NCBI GenBank assembly: GCA_949710005.1
Contig: OX453284.1
Coordinates: forward strand, 4,742,001 to 4,806,000
DNA length: 64,000 nt
From: Ricordea florida
Lineage: Eukaryota; Cnidaria; Anthozoa; Corallimorpharia; Ricordeidae
Direction of reading: 5' to 3'
In this document: positions 38,001-53,000 of the stretch, piece by piece
How the letters are laid out: every line of letters begins with the position of its first letter
Position numbering within the stretch: position 1 is the stretch's first letter
The notes under the pieces: generated by a model
The model's database searches: none
The model's input: only the letters and a program-made list of their open reading frames with translations
Told to the model about the DNA's origin: nothing
Program-made: the position numbers and the translations under genes

Positions 38001-41000
38001 CTGAATGCAAATTGTTTCTCACCTAATTCATTGTTAACTTGGCTACTACTTTCTTCCAACTGCTTCGTTGAAGCACCAAAAGACGGGTCAACTGTTACAG
38101 CCGCATCAAACAAACAGTTTGTGTTGTTTCCGCATGTTTTCTCTGCTTCTTGTCTAAACGAGTCATTAGTCCATGTTATGTTGTCTATAAACATTGGCAG
38201 ATAGGTAAGATCCGTGAAAGTTGAGCTGCTCTCTTGAGGTCTGTAGGTAAAAAGTGACTTGGAAGCGCTAATTTGCCCTATAAACATAATTCACAAGTTA
38301 AAGGTTAGTCGAGGCTGGCAATATTAAAGGATTAGCAAGAAACAATTGTGTTGAGACAAATCTTCTACAAACAGCTGTGAATCACTGTTCATACATTTTA
38401 AGCCATAGTCGTAGTGTATTTGTTGCGGTGTTGCATCATGTGGAAGCAAGGTTCCATCCGGGACCAAAAAATCATCACTGGGGTCGTCATTCCAAGTGCC
38501 CAGAAGACCCCTGGTGCGGTTTTTGAACTCTTCAGGGCCATCAAATGCGATCGCCAAGGTGTTCATGACGCTTGCAAATGTAACAGAAATCCCGGATGGG
38601 AACAGGACTGTGACGGTCCCATCGTTTTCTCGAAAGAGAGTTACATTTGCGCCTTCAACTAAAATTCCTTCGTTTGTGAGCGTTGATATGTTTTGTTGAA
38701 CTCCATTCACATGAAGGAACAGCGCACCTACCATGAAAAAAAAAATACTTTGTAAATACAAAGGTAATTTTGCAACTCTTCTGGCTTTGTATCGCTACTG
38801 CAGATAAACGCGTGCGCGCTACCTCTTAAACCAATCGAAAGACGAACTTAGTTCGTTCACCCGTGACTAATCCACACACTATTCCCGCGCTTGGGGCTGA
38901 CCATATGTAACCACCTTGAGTTCTGATTGGTTCACTGGTTGGTGTGTTTCTGTCACGACTAGCCAGAGAAGTCACTTTTATTTCGATTTTAAGACGAAAT
39001 ATGTCCAGAAATGGGCGCTTACATATTAAAAAGTCTCCAAAAAGATTAAATCTCACCAATACACTTTTAATTATACATAACGGCCATAAAATGATGGTAA
39101 GCATTCTACTGAAAATGGGCCCTTGTTTATTGACTTCTGCTTTAAACTATTGGTAATGGTTTCGCGGTGAATTAATTTCAGTATATTTCATAATAAAATA
39201 AGAATTGAAGTTGTAAAATAATACCCTCACTGTTTATTTTTGCTTCTACAGTAGCCGAGTCTTCCTCCTTTGCCGCGGCAGCTACAAACACCGTAGCCAA
39301 ACCTCGACCACTCGTTCGTACTGTCCTCGCTTGCAACTCAAACATTCCATCATCAACTGAAACCATTGTAAACTCTCCAAGTCCGTTGAAAGTATATGAT
39401 TTGTTGTCCAGAGTAACAAAGTGTGGATCTCCCCAAAACAGAGCTGTGATTTGATAGAAACAGGGAGTAAATGTTCATATAGTCTAATAGTTGATGAAGT
39501 CACACTGTGTACATAAATGGTCGCAGTTTCAAAGAATTAAAAAACATATATTCTCTGACAAGCCACTGAACACAAGACCTGCTTGTTCACTTTACAGCGC
39601 AGCTATAACGTTTTTAGTTTAAAGTAATGGATGCTTTTTTATCTGTGGATCAAACCATGCAATGTGACCATTCTTTAGAAAGCACTGTACTGTGGTACTG
39701 TTTGTTATACTCTACAGTGTGCTTCTAACAATGCACTATACCTTTTCTTCGCAACTAGTGAACAATGCTTAACTTTGTTGTTGTTGGGAATATCTCGATT
39801 TTGAAACCTAATATTTTTCGTTCACTTAATAGTGAGAAAAAGATCGGTGCAACATAGCTGTATTTGTACAGTTTGAAGAAAAACGTACACGCTCCATGTT
39901 TTTAGAAAGCTACTGAACAGTACTGTACTGTGGTACTGTTTGTTTTAATATACAGTATGGTTCCAACGTTTCATCTGTGGATCAAAACATGTAGTGTGAC
40001 CATTCTTTGGAAAGCCAATGAACGGAACTGTACTGTGGTACTATTTGTTTTACTATAGAGAGTGGTTCTAACTTTTTCATATGTGGATCAAACTAACAAC
40101 TAAACTTCATTTGAACAGATAACATTACCGAAGCATTACCTGCAACTAGCAAAGCTATTCGTGCAATGTAACCATTCTTTGAAAAGCTACTGAACAGTAC
40201 TGTACTGTGGTACCGTTTGTTTCACTATACACTGTGGTTCTAACTTTTTCGTCTGTGGATCAAACCATGCAGTGTGACCATTCTTTGTAAAGCTACTCTA
40301 CAGTACTGTACTGTGGTACTGGTGATGTTTCTATACAGTGTGGTTCTAACGTTTTCATCTGTGAATCAAACCAAGCAGCGTGACCATTCTTTGGAAAGCT
40401 ACTGAACAGTACATTAACTGTACTGTGTTACTGTTGATGTTTCTATACAGTGTGGCTCTAATTCTTTTATCCGTGGCCAAACCATGCAGTGTGAACTTTC
40501 TTGGTAACGCTACTTAACTGTATCGTACCGTGGTAATTTTTTACGTGTATTTCTTATATACATCGATCGATAAATAGAACTATCCAGTTTTTCTTTTCCC
40601 TTTTCCATACTTTATTGTTTACTTTAAGGGTTGACAACTGGGAAGAACATACGGGTTTAATTTACCTCTGCGCCGCCGTCTGTAGCCTGCGCATGTTTGT
40701 GATGGCCGTCTGTGGTAGTACAGAGCACACAAGCTCGTCTGCTTGCAGCAGTAATCATGGGCCTCTGAATCTGTTATTAACCCCGGAACCCTATGCTGCC
40801 TATAAATGAATGGACTTCCCCCATCAGGCTCCCGAGTAATCAGAACTCTGCCATACTGGAATATTTCACTATAACAACACTGCTGAGTCCAGTGACCTTC
40901 TCTGATTGGATATGAATACGCACACAGCCCGCGCGCTCGCTTGAGAATAACCTGAGAAGAATCCATGAAGAACCTGCTATCTCTCACAGCCTGGTGGTAG

Positions 41001-44000
41001 TGGCACGGACAGGGTGGGAGCCATGGTATATTAACCTGTTCTTGTTCGCGGTACCACGTGTAACACTTCTTCGCAGGGGTCTCCCCCACGGGGTTCACGT
41101 CTAATCGGAAAAACCAAACTCCATGAAGGTTTGTGTTTCCCAAACGTTGATCAATGGTATCGAGTTCAACAGTTCCAGAACTGGTGAAAAACACAAATAT
41201 TAAACGTTTGTCTTAGAATTTATATCTATATCTACATCTATATCTATATCTATATCTATATATCTATATCTATATCTATATCTATATCTATACGCCTTTC
41301 ATCCGGAAAACGGATATAACCATAGTTTTATTTCCTCTCCGCTCTACGACGAGCCCGACTCTTCATATCTATATCTATTTCTATATCTGTATCTATATCT
41401 ATATCTAGATAGATAGATAACGAGTAGTTGCTGGGGACGAGAATTTCCCTGAGGCTAGTTTTTACATTTTGCTTCATTAGCATTCACCTTTTGTTTAACA
41501 TCATGCTACGTACAGAATGACTTTAAATATTTTAACGGACACCTACACCTAATCAATAAGAATGTTTTCAACTCTTTTGTGTAGTATTTAACGATATATT
41601 TGCAGAAATTGTCAGTCTCCATAAATTGTGAATTTTGGAAATCGAGTTTCACAGAGAGCATTAACGTCCTCAGTCTGAATTGTTTAGAGGTAGGTTATCG
41701 TGGTATGCACTTTCAATTTTAAGGGTGCTATTCCTGTAATTACGTTTCCCGAGACTTTCAAGCGTCAACTGCAAAACACACTTACCCTGGCAGATTATAA
41801 AAACGTAACTTGGCTTTGTCTCCAGCATTGTATCCCGCCACAGGCAGCTCAACTGCGTTATACCAATAAGAACGATAGGAACTGAGGAAAAGGGTAAAAA
41901 AAAACGAAACAAAATGTTTCTTAATTCTCTGAAGAGAGCAATCTCGCGAGTATTTGGCTTTTAAAGTAATATAATCAGTGATTAGCTGAGGAATCACGTG
42001 CCACTTTTTAAACCAAACAGAGAGAAACAACACTAAAACAATTCGTGACTCGTTCGCACGCGTTTTCCCGCGCTTGGTGCTGACGACATATATTTACTAA
42101 AAAAAATTAATTATTTTTTTTAGTAAATATACATCGTTAATTTACTGTAACTAACAGATCGGTCGATTTACTTTGTAATTCATCTGTATTTTTTCTAATG
42201 AGCTAAGTACGTTGTATTTTTGCTGTAAAATAGTTGTTTCTATTTTAAGTGTTTGTTAATTAAAAAAAACAATAGCGAATAAAAAAAAATTAATTTATAC
42301 TCGGATTTAAGGAGAAGCTTGGAAGAGCTGATATCTCCGACTATTAACACAACATAAACTTTGCTAATAATCCCAACTGGGGGTAGGTGGATCAGTTGGC
42401 TATTTACAAGCGTTGCCGGGGATCTGAAACTCGGGATTAATTACCGTGTTACATATCCATGTAGTGGTCAGGACGGGAATTGAACATGGGACCGTGACCA
42501 GATTACAAGTCCGGCGCCCTAACCACTCGACCACGCTGCCTTCCTTACAAATATGTTCTGGTTGGGTCATCGGACTGAGCATATTTTTAGAAAACAGGGA
42601 AAATAGTGTTTAAACACGTACCGAACAATACGGAGACAGAAAAGACCAGGAGTAGCACAATGTTACAAAGGAGGAGTTCAAGGCCTTTTGATAGCAGTAT
42701 GTGTGGAGAAACGCACTATAATTTGAGACCAATCTGTACTACTTACCCTCCAACGGGCGAGGACCAATGAATACCGTTTTGCGGATAGTTGAACAGAGCG
42801 AAGGAGTGTTCACCGTCAGTTATGATAACAATCTGAAATGTGTTTTTCTGGAAAGGAAAGACGTACGAATCACGAGCAAAAGGAATCAGATAAGACTGTA
42901 TTCACAGACCGTAAGTGAGAATCTGAAGGTAAAGTTTATAGAAACAACAACAACAACAAGAACAATAATAATAATGATAACAAGAATAATAACAATAATA
43001 AAAATGATATCTTCATACTGGATAACCCAATGGTCTAGTAAGTACTGTTATCAAACGGTGTACTGCTAACTATTAAAAACAATCAGTATAATAGGATAGA
43101 ATATTACAAGGCCTTAAAATACTTCACTGGGAAAAACTTAAAAACACAACTAGCCTATTACCTTCACAGATCAGTCAGTTGTGCGTAACACCAAATTTCT
43201 TGAGGGGAAGGGGGAGAGGAGCTGGAGACAATGAACCCGTCACCCCTGGGGAACATAATTTGCAAACTTCCCGAGACTGAACAGTCCTATGGATATCACC
43301 ACTTACCGTGTCCACTATAGGGAAAGTACTGGGATATAGTCGGACCCAGGTCACCACTAACACCCATGTTGCAACAAACTTTGTAATGTTGGGGCTCGTT
43401 TGAAAGCGTTGTACATCTCTGTTTGCCCGATCAAATACCTCTCTGTCGTGGCTCGAAGAATGCAAGTTCTTGTCGTAGACGTGATAAAAAACCATCGATG
43501 CTTTGCTGTCGTCGTCAAGGTTGAAAGCCGTTTGACTTACATAGGCCCACAATGGCGCCAAGACGTATGACCATTGGAATCTATGTCGGCCATTTTGTCT
43601 GTAACCTGGGAAACGCTCAGGCCACCGAATCAAGTTTGGTTTGACGAACGTGATTAAACCGTTTGGACAAACCTAGACACGAGTGAAGGTAAATAAATTT
43701 ATCATCCTATATAGATGCAATATCTGAATTAAATTAGTAAAAATCTACTAGTATACAAGTACAAATGCCGCAATCTGATTGGCTGAGCTACTGCATACTA
43801 TCAGCCATTAGAGTGCAGCACTTGGTCAAAGATCGTTTTCAAAATGGCGACGTCTTTGCGCTTTAGCGAAGTTTCGCAGGAAGATTTAGTATTTTGGTAC
43901 TTTTTTTCACCGACACATGATCCGTTTTATATGATTTTTACTAAAACAGTTAGACTATTCTCTCGAGATTTCTATGGGATGATAGTTGATGAGGTCGAAC

Positions 44001-47000
44001 TCAGAATCTAATTGTTAAATGGCATGGAATGAAAGTCCTAGTACTTAAGAAGACCAGCACCAGCAAAAACATAGAAAATTTCAGGAACCCTTGACAGCCG
44101 AAAAGAACGACGTAAATTGAGCAAGAGAAAGGTCGTTTTGGTTACACTGATTCTATACTTAACAAATATTATAAAAACGAAGACCCTTGACCGTGTATCG
44201 TGCTCAATTAAATTTTACATACGTAAAGTGAAGTAAAGATAAAGGCGCACACGAGCCACAGGAGGCCCACAGTGCCAGAGCTTATTCCCTTTTCAGTAGC
44301 ATGAAGCACCTGGGAGTATGGTTACTCCCCCCTGGATGGGAAATTCTAGTTCAATGCAGGGTTATCCCCAGCATTACATCTATGGTACCCAATTATACAC
44401 CTGTGTGGATAGAAACATTGCACGTGTGGAGTTAAGTTTCTTATCTAAAGACACAACACAGTGCCATCACAAGGACTCGAACTGCAGACCTCCTGCTCGG
44501 AAGCCTGACACGCTAACCTAAAGTCCCTCGTTTCCACAAAACCAACAATAAAAATAATTGGCTCCACTCACATGTAGATTTTTGTGATGTTTGAGAAAGA
44601 ACGGCATTCCTTGGTCAGGTATACTGATCTTTAAACAAAAACTGCTGAACTTGTAAAATTTGCCCATTTTCAAATCACCATATTGTAATCCATAGGGATA
44701 AAGACGGCCTGAAAAGGAGGAATCAACAGTGCTCAATATACGATAAGCATGCATGGGCGATGCCATGGTAACAACAAAAGTAGTAACATGAGTGGGATTG
44801 CTTTCTCACATATCAAAAACCTAAAGTGCAAGCAACGAGAAAATTGTTGGAAATAAAATATAGATTGTAGTCTGATGAAAACCTTTTAAATTATAATTCT
44901 ATTAAGATATAACTTGTTGTGTGATGTCCATAATGTTCGCTTGATGAAAAAGGTATCTTATATACAAGGCTATAAGGTTAAAAATTGTAAAATTAAAAAG
45001 GTTTTAAACCAAACGTTTTCGGCTTTTTGCCATCATCAGGGATGATGATGATGACAAATAGCCGAAAACGTTTGGTTTAAACCTCTTTAAATTTACAATT
45101 TTTAACCTTATATAGCCTTGTATATAAGATACCATAACTCGTCGTCTTTTTAAAAACATTTAAATCATAATTGTTATCAAATTATTCAAAACGTTCTTGA
45201 TTTTTTGGTCACAAAGTGTAAACTAGTTTGTCGAATATGCAGGTAAAACGTTAACTAAGATTTTGACCTTTCGCTACCAACATCTGAGCAGCAGGAAAAC
45301 CTACAAATTAGTTTAGAGAATTTGGTTTAAAACAAATTCAATATCCTTTACTATATAATGTTACAGAAGTAATATTCAGTAAAAAATAGGTGTGCTCAAG
45401 TTTCAGTACTTATATGAGAAGCTCTTACCAAAACATGACTTCATTAAACATTCTTGAGTGCTATTTCTTGGGCCCAAGCAGTTGCGACCGCCATGGGCCG
45501 GCGGTGGATTGTTACAGGTCCTATAACGAATTTGATAACCTTTGTCGCAGGTTTTGCTACAAGAGCTCCAGGCTCCCCACGGTCCAAACTTACCATCCAC
45601 TGCAAACAGACATGCTTAGATTAAAGTGACATATTTGAGAAAAAAAGGTATGTAAAGCTTTCTTGTTTTTCGATATACATCACGAAAACCAAGGATTCCT
45701 AGGAAATCTCAAGTTTAGTCGTCTTCAGAACTGTTGAGGTTAGGGACGGACCATTAGAAAAGTGATGGGGAGGGGGGTGGGGAAAAACCAAAAAAAATTC
45801 GTGCAAGCTGAAAATTCCCCACCCCCCCCATCACTTTTCTAATGGTCCGTCCCTTAGGTTGGAAATATGAGGCTTTGAAAACTTGTAAATGTAGGAATAC
45901 AGCAGCTGCTACCATTCGTCAGTTTATCCCGCCAAAATGACTCTGACCATTTCGATCATTTACAGTACTAGAATAGAAATATTCTTCAATCCAAGTCTAG
46001 GTTTCTAATGAGGCTCAAGAAAGCTGCTTGTTGACAATATAAACGTTAACTTATGGCTTTGCTACTAAAAACATATAAACATTTTTTTCTTATACTTTTC
46101 ACTCACCCGCACAATGTTTTACAAAGCACTCTCGCCTTTCATTTCTAGATCCAGGGCAATCTCGTCCACCATGAGACGGCGGGGGATTGGTGCAGTAACG
46201 ATGCCGAGTTTGGGAGCCGTTTCCACAAGTCTTGCTACAGCTACTCCACACTGACCACTGCGTAAAACCGCCGTCAACTGAAAGAGATTACAAGTGAAGA
46301 GTAATTAGGATCTTAATTAAAAAGGAGCGTTGCTAAGGCAAGTATTGCTGAGTCCATGAACAGTAGACATCGCAGTTTTGGGTTTCTTATCCTTTAATTT
46401 CTTTTCGTCACGTCATGACGCACAACAGGCGGGTTCTACTTTCTGTGAAGACCATGTGCAATCTGATCATTTTGTGGAAAGCTACTGAGCAGTACTGTAT
46501 TGTAGCACTGTTTGTTTTACTATGCAGTGTGGTTCTAACTTTTTCATCTGTGGATCAAACCATGCAGTGTGACCATTATTTGTAAAGCTATTGAATAGTA
46601 CAGCACTATGTACTGTTTGTTGAAGAGTACAATGCTATGATACAATCCACCAGATTTCATTGGTGTTACCTGGACATGATCTACTAAAGCAGAGGCGAGC
46701 TTCACTTCTATGTCCCACGCAGTCACGGCCATTGTTGGATGGTGGGGGATTGGTACAGTAGCGCATGCGCCTCTGAAAACCATGATCACATGTCTTGCTA
46801 CATACGCCCCACAATCCCCACTCAGTGAATTTTCCATCGACTGGAAAAAGAAAAAAAAAATGAAGAATGCAATTGTACCTGAATGACTAGCATCAGATCT
46901 GGAAGTTTAGAAAGCGATTCTTTCTCCAGATAATCACGTTTATATGATCATCCAGAACACTCTACGAGTGAACATCATGTCTACGAATAAGCTAAAATGT

Positions 47001-50000
47001 CAAAATTGAGTAGCACATACTGATTTTTCATCCACCCCCTAAATAAACATGAACTTGGAATTTACCTGGACAAGACTGGATGAAACATTCTCTTGTTTGA
47101 TTCACTGGTCCCAAGCAGTCATCGCCACCATGGGCCGGCGGAGGACTGGTACAGTTACGAAAGCGAACTTGAGATCCCCTTCCACAACTTTCACTGCAAA
47201 CACTCCAGAGTCCCCATGAAGTAAAATTTCCATCCACTAGAAAAACAAAGAAACAGTGAGTACTACTTTTACGAAGTTAAGGTTATAAGACGAATTTTAA
47301 ATTCAAACAATGAAATTGGACAAGATTTCTACGAACCAGGGCACGGTCTTTCGAAGCACGGTCGCACCTCGTTTCCAGGCCCCTGGCAATATCTTCCTCC
47401 ATGAGCGGGTGGGGGATTGGTACATTTTCTGACACGGATCTGTGTTCCATTGTTACATGTTTCGCTACAGGAACTCCATGATCCCCACACAGTGAAGTTT
47501 CCATCCACTGCAACATGTAAGATCAATTATGGTGTCAAAAATATGACATGTACTCAGGTAGATCGAACTCAGTATAGTGAATCTGACTAGCAGAAGTCTT
47601 CTCGGAGATAGTGGTGTTGTAGCAAAAGTAATTAAATACATAAATATAAAAGATTTGTTCCGCGTATTCATATGCGACTGAAATCCAAATCATGCTGCAT
47701 ACTAAATAACAGCTACACAGTTATTGATACGAAATTAAGAAATTGGAATAGAAGCGGTCTTCAAGTTCAGGAAATGGAGTTTCACCTGGGCAGAACTGGA
47801 TGAAACATTCTCTTGTTTGGTTCACTGGTCCCGAGCATTTGCTGCCACCATGGGCCGGCGGAGGACTGGTACAGTTACGGAAGCGAACTTGAGATCCTCT
47901 TCCACAACTTTCACTGCAAACACTCCAGAGTCCCCATGAAGTAAAATTTCCGTCCACTGAAAGAAATGAGGAATTCTAAAAGAAATGAATCATTAAAAGT
48001 GCGTTCGACATGAATTTTTGAAATTCAAGTTTTGTGCTTGAACAGCAATCAAATGGAAATTTAAATCTGCATTTAGGATTTGTTTCAATGTTCTTTTTAC
48101 GAGGACAGTAATTTTACCCTTCGCAGCTGTTCTTAGTCTCGTCACGAAACGCTCCACCCCTAAGAACAGCTGCAAAGGAGACTAAATGGAACAGTTCAAA
48201 TTTTCTAACTCAAAATTTTCTAACCAAATTTTAGGTCAAACACACAAGAGTTACGCTAGGAATCAACAAACCAGGACAAGGTCTTTCGAAGCACGGTCGC
48301 GTCTCGTCTCCAGGTCCCTGGCAGTCTTTTCCTCCGTGAGAAGGTGGGGGGTTGGTGCAGTTTCTGACGCGGATCTGGATTCCATTGTTACATGTTTTGC
48401 CACAGGAACTCCATGATCCCCACACAGTAAAGTTTCCATCCACTAGGATGTATAGTTAAAACAAAGTCAATACTCAGAATACTGTTCTTCAACTAACATA
48501 GACCTCTTTCATAACGGCGGCCAAACAAAATTTTTTTTTGGTTTCCATGGTAATTACCCTTACTGGCCTCGCCAGGATGTGCAAAATTCAACATATTTTT
48601 TGTTCCAAAATAAGGTTAGTGGGTCTAATTAACATACACACAACAGAATAACAAATCGGCCGCCATTTACGAAAGTGCCCCATGTCTCCAAGCAGCCTCA
48701 AGTTGCGGGAACGTGATCTGTTAACAAATAGAAATCTACTTTAAAACAGAGTTATAATTGTGTGTAAACGTATGTTATGAAAATATGCAATTCCGTTGGA
48801 ACTGCGATAAATCTGTCTGGATTTTTCCGAAGCCTTGGGGGCTTAAGTTTTGTTGATGTATTACCTGGACAGGCCTGGATAAAACATTCCCTTCTTTGAT
48901 TTACTGGTCCCAAGCAATCACTGCCACCATGATCCGGAGGTGGATTGGTACAGGAACGGGAGCGACGCTGTGTTCCATGGCTACACGTTGAACTGCAAGG
49001 CGTCCAAGAACTCCAGAGGGAGAAATTGCCGTCAACTTGAAAAGAAATAAAGTGAAACTAATCAATATCGAACATAATTTGCAAGGTCGAACATGATTTA
49101 AAATATTGAACACGAGTTGCAATACTAACATGACTTCCAATATTGAACGAGTCGAAATCTTGAACATGATTTACAATATTATATTGAACATGAGTTGCAA
49201 CATCGAACATGACTTCACGGAGTAGTGTAAAAATGCGGGTCCTAAGACGACTGGATGAAAACCAAGGCAAAATCAGCGAAAATCAGACAAAATCCGAAAC
49301 AAAATCCCAAAAAATAAGACCGAAATCAACTGTGAAAAACTATCAAGAACTCTCAACAAAATCAAGTATAATCATACCGAGCAAAATCGCAATGATTTGC
49401 AATAGCAAACGTGAGTTGCAATATCGAAGTTTACTCTAACCTCCACTATGGCAAATGAGTTTGACTTGTCCTCTCGATAGCTATTTATAGAGAGCATATC
49501 GCTATCCACACTTTTGTACAATTGGTACAGACCGACAACAGGGACATGACATGACAAATAACATTTTCGTTACCTAAAATTAATAAGTTAAGAGCTCCTT
49601 AAATTATATCATTACTGTGAAATATTTAACTAAACCTGGGCATGGCAGGTCAAAGCAATAACGAGTCTCGTTTCTAGGTCCCTCGCAATCTCTTCCTCCG
49701 TGCTGTGGTGGGGGATTGCTGCAGTTTCTAAACCGCGTCTCCGATCCATTTCCGCATGTCTCACTGCAGGAACTCCAGGATCCCCATAACGTGAAGCTAC
49801 CATCAACTACAACAGAGTAATGCCGTTATGCCCGCATAGAGACGGGTGGTATGACCCGGGGAAAAATTGGGTAGGGGTGTACGGCCCGATTCCCAAAATC
49901 CTTACCCTATTTATGACAAAAATCTGCGATTTTCCCTACACTATTTATGACCTGACCAAACATTTGATACCCTATTTATGACTTGACCCTTAAACAAATA

Positions 50001-53000
50001 CTCTGTTTCAGACCTGCCTTATAATTATTTCCCTTGTTCAGACCAATATTAAAACCAATGTTTATCTGCTTTTATTAGGTAGGTTATGTTATAAGGAGAA
50101 TCTTCTAGAATATGTTAATATTCATATGTTTGCGTTGTCACGCATCATTCCTTCTAGAGAGTTCTAGATCACACTAAAGCGTGATGTAACCGAGCTATGT
50201 AATCCTTCTATAAATATTTACCATTGCAATCTTCCGAATGTTCTAGAATTATCTGTAAATGTATATAAGAAACGTTATGACAGAGCTCTAGCACTTACGT
50301 ACGTACGCGTGGGAGTACAAGTAGTTTGGAATTGTTTGGAGATCGCGTTTGCCGTGACTGGAGAAGCTATCTGAAGGAGAATTGAAGTTGCTTGCCCTCA
50401 AGTGAATATTTCAGAGGAGCTCGTGAGTTATACTGTCTGGTGACTTAAGCTATTTAGTCTTAAAGTTTAAATAGCTCGGGGGAGGGCTGGTGCATCTTAA
50501 TTTTCCTATATATAATTTCCCGTTGGCCTTTTCTTGCCACATAAGAATAAAACTCACCGAACTACGTAAAGCCAATAGCGAGTAGCTCTCCTCCCAGTGC
50601 ACAAAAATACATGACCCCCACCACATTTGCACCAGCCCCCCATTAATAAATAACCTCTCCCTAAGAACAGTTTTTAGAGCAATAAAGAGAAAAAAAAAAC
50701 AATTAATTACTTGGGCAATCTTCCGTCTCGCATAGTCTATTCTCTATCCTAGTTCCATTGCAATTTCTGCCACCGTGGGCCGGGGGTGGATTGGTGCAGC
50801 TTCTGTATCGGGTTTGTTGACCTCCGTTGCAAGACTTGCTACAAACACTCCAGGTTTCCCACTGGGAAAAGTTTCCATCAGCTGTATGCCAAGGGAAAAA
50901 AATGATTACGACAAGTGTTCCACCATTAGGTTTGCGTTTTACCAGAAGGCGAGACTCGTCTCTCTGTTATATAGTTTTAAAGATAGTTCTGCCTTAAAAT
51001 ACATGTTGATAGAGAATCTTTGTCAAATGAGTGCTTCCTACTTTTTTGATTTCTTTTACGCACCCGAAACGTTTTCGGGTCCCTTAAGAAACGCATGCTA
51101 GGCTCCAGGTTCCAGAATTGTGCATGTGTCTCAGCACTATTGACAATTTCTGAATTTATTCAACATATGGAGTCTCAAATTTCATAAATGAGTCAACTGC
51201 ACGCAAATGACAAGCAGCTTGTGGGTCTGGTCTGAAATAGGGTGCGGAGTCCTGCTGCTATTGGTATAAAGTTAATAGGTATCGAAAATGACATATTCCG
51301 TTCTGAAATTGTGCAAGGGTCCTTACTAGGATCCCGCACTCCTTACAAAACGTTTTAGCGTTACTCCTCAATATTCCTTAAAAGGATCTCGCACGCCCAC
51401 ACCAAACCTTTTAGAGTAGCCCCCCACGATTCCTCAAGAGAAGTCTGCACACCTCTACTCAATTATTTTTAAGGCCAATTGAGGTTCCTCAACGTAATCA
51501 TGGATTTTGCCGGCTGTGTTCTTAATAACTTTCCTATTCATATCACTGCAAAATGGTAAAGTAACAGCGTCTTTTTCTGTTAACTTTAAGTCACCTACCT
51601 GGACAGGGCCCCAGGTCACAAACTCGAGTCTCAATTCGCGGACCCACGCAGTCTGAACCGTTGTTTAATGGTGGCGGGTCTGTACAGTTGCGGAAGCGTA
51701 CTTGAATACCGAACTCACAAGTTTTGCTACAAGGTTCCCACGCACCCCAGTTGGTAAAGTTTCCATCAACTAATAGATCGTAAAATAGAATGTTGGCATT
51801 GAGACAATGGCACTCCATCAAATATCATACTTACATTAAGCCAGATAGACTGTGACCAAATTTTTATACCACATTTATAGGACGTATGTAATGAAAATAG
51901 ACAGACGCCCGCGATTTAGAAACGTAAAGCCCCGATACCCCATTTTTAGTAAATTCTGCATGGGAGCAGACATATATTGCTATTCCAAAAAAGAACATCA
52001 CCTAATCTAAATTCTGGGCCTAGAGCTTCGTTTGTTTTGTATTCGCACATTTCTTTTTTGAAATGCGTTTCTTGTGTCTTTCGTGGGCACTGCATAGCTG
52101 CAGCTGGTAACATGTAGTCCTATGATAAAGAATTTTTTTCGTGTACTTGACCAGAAGGGTTTGCCCTTGGGCTGGACGTTGGAGGGCAAAATTTGTGATA
52201 CTTTACAAACATTCAACCTTCCCCTGTGACCACCACTCCTTCCGCCGCTGGATACATTGAAATTAGATAGATAGATAGATAGATAGATAGATACATACAT
52301 ACATACATACATACATACATACATACATACATACATACATACATACATACATACATACATACATAGGTAGATACATACATACATACATACATACATACAT
52401 ACATAGGTAGATAGATAGATAGATAGATAGATAGACAGATGGAAAACTTATTTAATCACTGTAATTTTTTTAAAGACTTTTACAGTCACTGCATTTTTGT
52501 TTTTCACAAAAGCCGTGAACCATTAAAAACACACTAAAATTATGTACAACCCTAACAATACAATTGAATTATTGAAAAACAATATTTACTACAACAATAA
52601 GGGTATAGCCCACTGCATAACCAGTAAATATTTCATACATGCTATATAATATTCAGCAGATAACACAAAAGATAATTAAATACAGCAGCAAAATTGTCAC
52701 CTGTGATTGGCCTTCCAATGCTAGTACTTATATTAACCAGAACCGAGGCTAAGAGCACGTGCAAAAACGCCTTATTCAAAGTCACGTGAGAATCAACTCC
52801 AATCTTAAGACGCACATAGAATCTGACTTCCAAGTTGGGACCTTGCTGAGTGGGGTTCCCACGGAGTATATTCACAAGGTCCACATCTGCTGCTGCTGAA
52901 CTGAAGCAGGTAAAATGAACCATAATCAGTGATATTGTTATTGGTTTAAACACAGGACCATCATAATTGTTCATCAACTTCATTTAATTCTGATAACTGT

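Noticed and set aside
42470-42545. Functional tRNA-Thr on the minus strand
   Set aside because: Acceptor ends do not pair and the sequence continues into a SINE body.
52007-52404. MYVC-repeat open frames
   Set aside because: Translation of a tetranucleotide microsatellite within an intron.
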